Assembly (NCBI RefSeq): GCF_000797445.1
Contig: NZ_JSWF01000035.1
Coordinates: 175,741 to 239,740, forward strand
DNA: 64,000 nt
DNA from: Lacinutrix jangbogonensis
GTDB taxonomy: Bacteria; Bacteroidota; Bacteroidia; Flavobacteriales; Flavobacteriaceae
Reading direction: 5' to 3'
Shown here: piece by piece, positions 17,903 through 24,535 of the stretch
Numbering within the stretch: position 1 is the first letter of the stretch
Layout: each line of letters begins with the position of its first letter
Notes under the pieces: model-generated
Databases searched by the model: none
What the model was told of the DNA's origin: nothing
What the model saw: the letters and a program-made list of their open reading frames with translations, nothing else
Program-made: the position numbers and the translations under genes

Positions 17903-19933
17903 ATGAACACATTAACAACTATATTTTCGACCAAATACAACTCAGCGCCATTCATTCGAATTGAAAACAAGGATTTTAAACCATCCATTTTGATTCTTAT
18001 TGAAGAAGCCAAGTCAGAAATTGATGCAATTATTAAAAATCCAGCTACTCCAACTTTTCAAAATACTATTGAAGCTTTAGAATTCTCAGGTCAACAATTA
18101 GATCGCGTTACTAGTATTTTCTTTAACCTAAATTCAGCAGAAACTAGTGAAGACATCCAGAAGATTGCTCAAGAAATATCGCCTATTCTTTCAGAATTCG
18201 GAAATGATATAACTTTAAACCAAGACTTATTTAAACGTGTTAAAACGATTCACGATAAAAAGGAAAGCTTACAACTTACCACAGAACAACACACTTTATT
18301 AGATAAGAAATATAAAAGCTTTTCAAGAAATGGTGCTAATTTAAATAAAGATGATAAAAACAAGCTTCGTGAAATAGATAAAAAACTAGCTAAACTAAAA
18401 TTACAATTTGGAGAAAACATTTTAGCCGAAACTAATAAGTATGAATTATGCTTAACTAAAGAAAGTGATTTGTCTGGCTTACCAGAAGGCGCCAAAGAAG
18501 CGGCAAAACAACTTGCAGAAAGCAAAAACAAAGAGGGTTGGTTAATTACTTTGGATTACCCAAGCTATATTCCATTTATGACTTATGCCGATAATAGGGC
18601 TATAAGAGAAGAACTCTCTAAAGCTGCAGGAAGCAAAGCATTTAAAGGTGATGGCTTAGACAATCAAAATATAGTATTAGAAATTGCAAACTTACGTTTT
18701 GAACGCGCCAATTTATTAGGCTACAAAACACATTCGCATTTTGTACTAGAAGAACGTATGGCAGAAACTCCAGAAACCGTTCTAAATTTTTTAAACGATT
18801 TACTTTCGAAAGCAAAACCAGCAGCAATAGATGAATATAAGAATCTTGAAAACTTTGCTAAAGAATTAGATAATATTGAAAGATTAGAAAAATGGGATTC
18901 TGCTTATTATTCTGAAAAATTGAAACAAAAATTATTCAGTTTAGATGATGAACAATTAAAACCATACTTTAAATTAGAAAATTTAATAGATGGCGCTTTT
19001 ACAGTGGCACAAAAACTTTTCGGTTTACATTTTGAAACGATAAATGATATCGACAAATACCACGAAGATGTTTTAACTTATAAGGTAACAAATGATAATG
19101 GCGACTTAATTTCCATTTTCTATGCTGATTTCTTTCCAAGAAAAGGCAAAAGAAATGGCGCTTGGATGACGAGCTATAAACCACAATTTGTAAAAGATGG
19201 TAATGAAGAAAGGCCACACGTTTCTATTGTTTGCAACTTTACAAAACCAACAAAAAGCAAACCTTCCTTATTAACTTTTAATGAGGTTACTACGTTATTT
19301 CACGAATTTGGTCATGCCTTACATGGTATGCTTGCAAATACAATATACCCAAGTTTATCTGGAACAAGTGTGTTTTGGGATTTTGTAGAATTACCGAGTC
19401 AGGTTATGGAAAACTGGTGTTACGAAAAAGAAGCTTTAGAATTGTTTGCTAAGCATTACGAAACTGGAGAAGTAATACCAATGGATTTAGTAAATAAAAT
19501 TAAAGAGTCTGCTACTTTTCATGAAGGCATGCAAACATTAAGACAAATTAGTTTTGGCTTATTAGACATGTCATGGCATAGTAAAAACCCAGCAAATATT
19601 AAAGATGTAAAGACTTACGAAACTGAAGCTTTTAAAGACACCGATTTATATCCTGATGTTGAAGAAAATTGCATGAGTACAGCTTTTGCCCATATATTTC
19701 AAGGTGGTTACAGTTCTGGTTATTATAGCTACAAATGGGCTGAAGTATTAGATGCCGACGCCTTCGATTATTTTAAACAAAAAGGTATTTTCAACAAGGA
19801 AATAGCAACTCAATTTAAAGAGCATGTCTTGTCTCAAGGTGGAACAGAAAACCCAATGACTTTATACAAACGTTTTAGAGGTCAAGCTCCAAAACCTGAA
19901 GCTTTATTAAAACGCGCAGGATTGATAAAATAA
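17903..19933 (+). CDS. M3 family oligopeptidase / peptidyl-dipeptidase
   Basis: 676 residues, the usual length for the Dcp/oligopeptidase A group. The zinc site is HEFGHALHG (His467, Glu468, His471), with the third ligand Glu496 in FWDFVELPSQVMENW. Further family motifs are FADFFPRKGKRNGAW-like and YSSGYYSYKWAEVL near the C-terminus. There is no signal peptide, so it probably acts in the cytoplasm on short peptides. The last 90 residues match the family end (MTLYKRFRGQAPKPEALL). A REP-like palindrome follows the stop. Confidence 0.95.
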   Translation: MNTLTTIFSTKYNSAPFIRIENKDFKPSILILIEEAKSEIDAIIKNPATPTFQNTIEALEFSGQQLDRVTSIFFNLNSAETSEDIQKIAQEISPILSEFGNDITLNQDLFKRVKTIHDKKESLQLTTEQHTLLDKKYKSFSRNGANLNKDDKNKLREIDKKLAKLKLQFGENILAETNKYELCLTKESDLSGLPEGAKEAAKQLAESKNKEGWLITLDYPSYIPFMTYADNRAIREELSKAAGSKAFKGDGLDNQNIVLEIANLRFERANLLGYKTHSHFVLEERMAETPETVLNFLNDLLSKAKPAAIDEYKNLENFAKELDNIERLEKWDSAYYSEKLKQKLFSLDDEQLKPYFKLENLIDGAFTVAQKLFGLHFETINDIDKYHEDVLTYKVTNDNGDLISIFYADFFPRKGKRNGAWMTSYKPQFVKDGNEERPHVSIVCNFTKPTKSKPSLLTFNEVTTLFHEFGHALHGMLANTIYPSLSGTSVFWDFVELPSQVMENWCYEKEALELFAKHYETGEVIPMDLVNKIKESATFHEGMQTLRQISFGLLDMSWHSKNPANIKDVKTYETEAFKDTDLYPDVEENCMSTAFAHIFQGGYSSGYYSYKWAEVLDADAFDYFKQKGIFNKEIATQFKEHVLSQGGTENPMTLYKRFRGQAPKPEALLKRAGLIK

Positions 19934-19938
19934 CTAAA

Positions 19939-20013
19939 TGTCATTCTGAGCGTAGCAAAGAATCTCATTATACTTATTCTTTTTTGAGATTCTTCGCTGC
20001 GCTCTGAATGACA
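19939..20013. repeat. REP-like inverted repeat (complete)
   Basis: Two arms of about 29 nt, starting TGTCATTCTGAGCG (19939) and ending CGCTCTGAATGACA (20013), separated by about 16 nt. The arm type TGTCATTCTGAGCG(N)AGCGAAGAATCTC is a common dispersed palindrome in Bacteroidota. A half-element of the same family lies at 20891-20921. Confidence 0.75.
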
Positions 20014-20034
20014 GATATAAAATAAAAGAGATTA

Positions 20035-20066
20035 AAAAGACGTTGAACTAAAAACCAACGTCTTTT
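20035..20066. terminator. Hairpin directly before the 20074 gene
   Basis: A stem AAAAGACGTTG/CAACGTCTTTT with a 10-nt loop. It could end transcription from the M3 peptidase gene. Its right arm ends 7 nt before the ATG at 20074, so in any longer transcript it would sit over the ribosome-binding region. Confidence 0.6.
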
Positions 20067-20073
20067 CTTGTTT

Positions 20074-20850
20074 ATGAAACTATTTAAAACATTTCTTCAC
20101 ATGCTATGGATTGCATTTTTAACTGCATTCACGCAAGTTGGCGGATTGATTTGGATTCTTACATTAATGCTCTGTAAATTCCGAAACTTGAAGAAAACAA
20201 TTGCCTTTCCTATCTTATATTTAGTATTTAATTTAATCATTATTCCTCCAATTGCAGAATATTTTGGAAGAGTTCAATTACCTGTTTTTAAGGAAAATTT
20301 AAAACCTAGAAACCTATTCTATCCGCTTTTATTTAGAAATTATGTAGTACCAGAGTTAAATAAACTTCTTATTGAATCTTCACAAAACCTAGTTAATGAC
20401 AATATTAAGATAGTTTATCTAGATGCAAACTTTCCATTCTTTGATGGCTTCCCATTATTGCCTCATAGAAGTCATAATGATGGAAAAAAGATTGATATCT
20501 GTTTTATTTACAAAACCAAGAATGGGAAAATCACAGATGAAAAACCTGCTTTATCAGGTTATGGCGTTTATGTAAAAGACAAATACAGTAGCCAAAGCTG
20601 TATAAAAAAAGGCTATTGGCAATACGATTTTACTAAATATTTAACTTTAGGGAAAATCAATGATTTGGACTTTGATACAACTAGCACAAAAAAACTTATT
20701 CTAACTTTTATATCGAAAAAAGAAACTCAAAAAATATTTATTGAGCCTTACTTAAAACAAAATCTTGGCTTAATTAATTATAATAAAATACGATTTCATG
20801 GCTGCAATGCTGTAAGACATGATGACCACATTCATTTACAAGTTAAATAG
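20074..20850 (+). CDS. Membrane-anchored LAS-type (M15/M74-like) peptidase, probable murein endopeptidase
   Basis: About 258 residues from ATG 20074, with Met10 (20101) as an alternative start. Two N-terminal transmembrane segments (about 5-30 and 44-66) are followed by an extracytoplasmic domain. It contains LLPHRSHNDGKKIDI, a HxxxxxxxD zinc motif, and ends HGCNAVRHDDHIHLQVK, with the HxH motif. These are the metal ligands of the LAS superfamily (MepA, VanX, D-Ala-D-Ala peptidases) that cleave peptidoglycan peptides. The family is inferred from motifs only; overall similarity is not obvious. The gene is flanked by REP-like elements and carries a hairpin at its start. Confidence 0.6.
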   Translation: MKLFKTFLHMLWIAFLTAFTQVGGLIWILTLMLCKFRNLKKTIAFPILYLVFNLIIIPPIAEYFGRVQLPVFKENLKPRNLFYPLLFRNYVVPELNKLLIESSQNLVNDNIKIVYLDANFPFFDGFPLLPHRSHNDGKKIDICFIYKTKNGKITDEKPALSGYGVYVKDKYSSQSCIKKGYWQYDFTKYLTLGKINDLDFDTTSTKKLILTFISKKETQKIFIEPYLKQNLGLINYNKIRFHGCNAVRHDDHIHLQVK

Positions 20851-20890
20851 TAACTTAGAGAAGAATCTCAACGCTATTTTTATGTGTAAA

Positions 20891-20921
20891 TTTGAGACTC
20901 TTCGCTGAGCTCTGAATGACA
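20891..20921. repeat. REP-like half-element, left arm decayed
   Basis: TTGAGACTCTTCGCTGAGC followed by TCTGAATGACA is one full arm of the palindrome at 19939-20013. The opposite arm survives only as GAGAAGAATCTCAA around 20857-20870. Confidence 0.65.
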
Positions 20922-20930
20922 ATAAAAATA

Positions 20931-20954
20931 AACTTTCAATAATTACTGAAAGTT
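20931..20954. promoter_or_regulatory. Palindromic operator 1 upstream of the GbsR-like regulator
   Basis: Inverted half-sites AACTTTCA and TGAAAGTT, separated by 8 nt. It lies upstream of the -7 box at 20967. The same palindrome recurs at 21496-21521 in front of the next gene. The pairing of a self-site with a target site suggests autoregulation by the product of 20979-21482. Confidence 0.7.
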
Positions 20955-20966
20955 CGAAATTTATTA

Positions 20967-20974
20967 TATATTTG
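20967..20974 (+). promoter_or_regulatory. -7 box (TATATTTG) of the GbsR-like gene
   Basis: A full TAnnTTTG match only 4 nt before the ATG at 20979. Transcription would start at or inside the start codon, implying a leaderless mRNA or a later in-frame start. Confidence 0.5.
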
Positions 20975-20978
20975 CTGT

Positions 20979-21482
20979 ATGGAATACCAAGAAGCAAAAG
21001 ATAAATTTATTAGTACTTGGGGAAGTTTAGGTACTCTTTGGGGGATTAACAAGGCAATGGCTCAAATTCAAGCTTTGCTTTTTATCTCTACAAAACCATT
21101 AACCATGGAAGAGATTATGGAAGACCTTAAAATTTCTCGTGGCAATACATCTATGAATCTACGCCAATTGATGGATTGGGGAATTGTAACCAAAACTTTA
21201 GTTCCAGGAGAACGGAAGGAGTTTTTTACAACCGAAAAAGACGTACAAGAATTATCAAGAATTATTGCTAAAGAGAGAAGTAGACGCGAAATAAAACCAG
21301 TGATTAAAGTTTTAGAAGAAGTATCCTCTATAAAAAATGATAATAGCGAAAAAACCAAAGAACTAATTAAGCAAACTAAAGCCTTACATGAATTAACAGA
21401 AACAATGGATGTAATGATAAATAAATTGGTAGATCAAAAACGAAACTGGATTACTAAATCTGTTCTAAAATTATTCAAATAA
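20979..21482 (+). CDS. GbsR/MarR-family transcriptional regulator
   Basis: 167 residues. A winged-helix domain covers about residues 10-95 (MEEIMEDLKISRGNTSMNLRQLMDWGIV is the recognition region, in the pattern of GbsR-like MarR proteins). A helical C-terminal half (about 100-160) probably dimerises. No signal-binding residues can be named. It lies between two copies of a palindrome with half-sites ACTTTCA and TGAAAGT, one before its own promoter and one before the adjacent membrane protein/methyltransferase pair. It should therefore control both itself and that operon. Confidence 0.88.
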   Translation: MEYQEAKDKFISTWGSLGTLWGINKAMAQIQALLFISTKPLTMEEIMEDLKISRGNTSMNLRQLMDWGIVTKTLVPGERKEFFTTEKDVQELSRIIAKERSRREIKPVIKVLEEVSSIKNDNSEKTKELIKQTKALHELTETMDVMINKLVDQKRNWITKSVLKLFK

Positions 21483-21495
21483 AAAAATTTAATAT

Positions 21496-21521
21496 AAACT
21501 TTCAATATTTTCTGAAAGTTT
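21496..21521. promoter_or_regulatory. Palindromic operator 2 upstream of the membrane protein/methyltransferase operon
   Basis: Half-sites AAACTTTCA and TGAAAGTTT around an 8-nt AT spacer, the same palindrome as at 20931-20954. It lies 18 nt before the ATG at 21539, so binding would probably cover the promoter. No clear -7 box is visible here. Confidence 0.7.
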
Positions 21522-21538
21522 AAAACAAACTAAAACAC

Positions 21539-21880
21539 ATGAAACATCTATATCAAATCAACAAAGTATTAATAATAATAAACTTAATACTCGGTCTAAC
21601 CATTTATTTAGGCCTACTATTTCTAATAGTTTTAGGAATCGCTCAAATTATTATGAGTGTAATAATTGCTTACAACGAAAAGCAGTTAACAAAAGAAGTT
21701 TCAACTTTATATAATATATACGCTTTAACAACCGTTTCGATATTAGTTATATTTCTATTAATGTACTGCGCTTTCATACCATCAAGTAGTATACTAATTT
21801 TTAGTATGATAGCAATTTCTATAATTATAGCATTTCTACATTTAAGAATCACATATTTAATTAAAACGAAAACACTATGA
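21539..21880 (+). CDS. Small four-helix membrane protein
   Basis: 113 residues, almost entirely hydrophobic, with about four transmembrane helices and no recognised domain. Its stop overlaps the start of the methyltransferase gene (ATGA at 21877-21880), so they are translationally coupled and both lie behind operator 2. A role in membrane lipid or envelope stress response with the methyltransferase is inference from context. Confidence 0.6.
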   Translation: MKHLYQINKVLIIINLILGLTIYLGLLFLIVLGIAQIIMSVIIAYNEKQLTKEVSTLYNIYALTTVSILVIFLLMYCAFIPSSSILIFSMIAISIIIAFLHLRITYLIKTKTL

Positions 21881-22751
21881 AATCCATAACCATAAATCAA
21901 CAAGATAAAGTAGAGCAAACGAAAATAGAAATGATAGATTTTTATGACGAAGCTACAGAAGATTATGAATTTTGGAGTAAAGATTTAAACATGCATTTTG
22001 GTTATTATAGCCCATTTAAAAACAGTGTATTTGCCAGAAAAACAATGCTTAACGAGATGAACAACCAAGTCTTAAAACGTATAAATATCCCAAAAGACAA
22101 ATCTAACTTAATAGATTTAGGTTGTGGTGTTGGTGGCACTATGAGTTTTGCTTTAAAAAAAAATAAAAACGTATCTGCCTTTGGAGTGACATTGTCTAGT
22201 TTTCAAGTAAAAAAGGCAACGCATTACTTAAAGGCAAAAAAGGAACTATTTTAAACGAAAACTATAATAATACTTCATTTAAATCAAACACCTTTGATTC
22301 TGCTTTAGCAATAGAAAGCCTATGCCATTCTGGACACAAAAAAGAATCTTTACAAGAGGCCTACCGCATTTTAAAACCTGGAGGACGTTTTGTAATTGCA
22401 GATGCGTTTCTAAAAAAAGAAGAAAGCGAATTATGTTATGGCGCACACTATTCTCATCGAAGACTTTGCGACCATTGGAGTTTAACCAATTTAGGGTCAA
22501 TTAATAATGTTATAAAAGACTTAGAATCTTTAGGTTTCAAGAATGTGAAAGCCGAAGATATTTCTTTTAGAGTTGCTCCATCAGTGCTTCACGTTCCATT
22601 TGCTATTGTGGGTTTTATACTAAAAAAAATATTTACTTTAAATGCGCTTAAACGAGAAAGCTTACATAACCTTAATGGTTCGTTCTATGCTTTGCTTTCG
22701 GGATTGCATATGAAGGGTTTTGGATATTATATTATAAGTTGTACGAAGTAG
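21877..22751 (+). pseudogene. Class I SAM-dependent methyltransferase, interrupted by a -1 frameshift
   Basis: The first part (21877-22254) holds the SAM-binding motif IDLGCGVGGT and, after FGVTLSSFQVK, runs into a stop at 22252. The -1 frame continues the family text at once, starting GNALLKGKKGTILNEN, through SALAIESLCHS and RILKPGGRFVIADAF, to the stop at 22749-22751. Joined, the protein is about 290 residues and resembles UbiE/tocopherol-type lipid or quinone methyltransferases. The shift falls on A6G at 22209-22215 (codons GTA AAA AAG), one A short of frame. It may be a mutation, a sequencing error in a homopolymer, or rescued by slippage. Confidence 0.85.
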
Positions 22752-22768
22752 AAATGATATTTTTTCTC

Positions 22769-22776
22769 TACTTTTG
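22769..22776 (+). promoter_or_regulatory. -7 box (TACTTTTG) for the ECF sigma factor operon
   Basis: A full TAnnTTTG match. With a start about 6 nt later, the first usable ATG is at 22795, which decides the start of the sigma factor. Confidence 0.5.
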
Positions 22777-22794
22777 AAAAAACAATTGCAAACT

Positions 22795-23349
22795 ATGCCA
22801 GATCACAAAATAGATCCTAATCAATGGATTAATTTGTATTCCGATTATCTTTTTAATTACACAGTTTCTCGTGTAAGCGATAGAGACATGGCTCAAGATT
22901 TAGTTTCCGAAACCTTTTTAGCAGGTTTAAAGTCTATGAAAAACTTTAAAGGTGAAGCTAGTGAGCGCACATGGCTCATTTCAATATTAAAAAGAAAAAT
23001 CATCGACCATTATCGCAAAATAAATTCTAAAAAAGGCAAAGCCGAAGTAAGAATGAGCTACAATAGCGATTCTGAAACAGAAGGCGATTGGCTAGAAGAA
23101 CGCGTAGCAGACCCATTCGATAAAACTGCAGAAGACACAATTGAAAATACAGAATTAGGTGTAGCAATACATAATTGCTTGGATAAATTACCAGCAAAAC
23201 AAGCTCAAGTATTCGAAATGAAGACCATTTTAAATTACAATACCGAAGCTATTTGTAATGAATTAAATATTACTGCGTCTAATCTTTGGGTAATCATTCA
23301 CAGAGCACGAACTGCTATGGCTGGTTGTCTTGAAAAAAACTGGTATTAA
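22795..23349 (+). CDS. ECF-type RNA polymerase sigma factor
   Basis: 184 residues from ATG 22795; the longer frame from TTG 22774 would start inside the promoter box. Region 2 includes DMAQDLVSETFLAGLKSMKNF and WLISILKRKIIDHYRK. Region 4 is the C-terminal helix-turn-helix (LNYNTEAICNELNITASNLWVIIHRARTAM). It is followed after 2 nt by a gene for a small zinc-binding anti-sigma protein, the usual sigma/anti-sigma arrangement. The signal is unknown. Confidence 0.92.
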   Translation: MPDHKIDPNQWINLYSDYLFNYTVSRVSDRDMAQDLVSETFLAGLKSMKNFKGEASERTWLISILKRKIIDHYRKINSKKGKAEVRMSYNSDSETEGDWLEERVADPFDKTAEDTIENTELGVAIHNCLDKLPAKQAQVFEMKTILNYNTEAICNELNITASNLWVIIHRARTAMAGCLEKNWY

Positions 23350-23351
23350 TA

Positions 23352-23609
23352 ATGAGCACAAAAAGATTTACAAGTTGCGAAGAAGCAAACCATTCTTGCG
23401 ATAAAATGCAATATAAGGAAGCTACCCTTTGGGAAAAAGTAAAGTTAAACCTTCATTTAATATGGTGTGCAGCTTGCAGAAAGTATTCAAAAAACAATGC
23501 TAAATTAACTAATTTAATAAACCATAAAGAAGTGAAATTACAAGCTTCAGAAAAAAATAAAATTCAATCTGCTTTCGAACAAGAACTAGCAAAACAAAAT
23601 AATAAGTAA
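23352..23609 (+). CDS. Small zinc-binding anti-sigma factor
   Basis: 85 residues. It carries HLIWCAACRKY, the HxxxCxxC zinc motif of ZAS anti-sigma factors, plus upstream Cys/His residues (SCEEANHSCDK). There is no transmembrane segment, so it should be a soluble anti-sigma that holds the sigma factor encoded 2 nt upstream and may respond to oxidation or metal. Its last 24 bp overlap the end of the convergent UbiA-like gene. Confidence 0.75.
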   Translation: MSTKRFTSCEEANHSCDKMQYKEATLWEKVKLNLHLIWCAACRKYSKNNAKLTNLINHKEVKLQASEKNKIQSAFEQELAKQNNK

Positions 23610-24416
23610 CCAAATTATTGGTATACTTTCAACCCAAAAGGAACTGTAATAACAGTTCCTTTTTTTATTTGAAAGAACCAGAAAAGATAAAGTTATTAGA
23701 GAAATTAGTAAGGTCATAATTATGCTTCCATGACTTAATTCGTCTTTTAAAAATTCAGCAAAAAACAAAAGAACTAATAAAAATAATCCAAATATCTTTG
23801 TGTACTTCACTCCTATTTTCTGAGGAATAGTTGCTAGTTTTAAACTATCGAAATCTAAATCTCTAATTTCGAAAGGCAACATTAAAACAATAACAAAAAC
23901 AAACCTTTGAAACGTCGTTATGTAAACATCTGTATTGATGCTAAAGTCGTTATTAATTAAAGGCAAAAACACAGTAACACCTGCCCAAACCAAAGCAATA
24001 ACATAAACTTTAAGTCCGCTTACATCACGAAGGTTTTGTTGATTATCTAAATAGAAATTTTTTGGAATAAAAGGAATAGCATACAAAAAAGTAATGATAC
24101 CAAAAACAGCAATAGAAATCAATGTTTTTAATTGTAAGTGTATCGCATAATAGCATAGTAATACAAAGCAAATAAGCGAAAAGACTTGAATAATTCTTAA
24201 AGCATCAGTTAGGCTTCTGTGATGAAACTTTGCAATCCCAAAATACTTTACAAAATTATAACCAGTAATGGTTGCAAAGAAAATAAAATACAATATGTTT
24301 TCATCGTAAAAAATGTTGAACTGATTCAACGTTATCCAACTCAAAGCACAAACAGCTAAAGCTACATGAATACTACTGTTCAAGTAAAAATCGAAAAGCT
24401 GTTTTATTATTCGCAT
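23586..24416 (-). CDS. UbiA-like prenyltransferase family membrane protein
   Basis: 276 residues with about eight transmembrane helices. The loop FEIRDLDFDSLKLATIPQKIG fits the second Asp-rich motif of UbiA-type prenyltransferases. The first motif is weak: the expected NDxxD is replaced by NFVKYFG-like sequence, so catalytic activity is uncertain. Its 3' end overlaps the anti-sigma gene by 24 bp, and the sigma operon's terminator lies inside its coding sequence. Confidence 0.6.
   Translation of the reverse strand: MRIIKQLFDFYLNSSIHVALAVCALSWITLNQFNIFYDENILYFIFFATITGYNFVKYFGIAKFHHRSLTDALRIIQVFSLICFVLLCYYAIHLQLKTLISIAVFGIITFLYAIPFIPKNFYLDNQQNLRDVSGLKVYVIALVWAGVTVFLPLINNDFSINTDVYITTFQRFVFVIVLMLPFEIRDLDFDSLKLATIPQKIGVKYTKIFGLFLLVLLFFAEFLKDELSHGSIIMTLLISLITLSFLVLSNKKRNCYYSSFWVESIPIIWLLIILFC
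23636..23667 (+). terminator. Intrinsic terminator of the sigma/anti-sigma operon, inside the opposite gene
   Basis: Stem AGGAACTGT/ACAGTTCCT (23639-23647 with 23652-23660), loop AATA, then eight T. On the plus strand it ends the sigma operon. On the minus strand the same bases encode KKRNCYYSSF of the UbiA-like protein. Confidence 0.75.
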
Positions 24417-24502
24417 TAAACAAAGTTAATCAAACTGTTAATAACCATGCGCTTTGGTTAAAAACTTTCATTTATTTAAGAAATAATGCCTTAAGTTTTT
24501 GT

Positions 24503-24510
24503 TATTTTTG
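24503..24510 (+). promoter_or_regulatory. -7 box (TATTTTTG) for gcvP
   Basis: A full TAnnTTTG match immediately before the ATG at 24512. That ATG would lie upstream of the transcription start, which favours the ATG at 24536. Confidence 0.5.
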
Positions 24511-24535
24511 CATGACAAAATCTACACACAACTAC

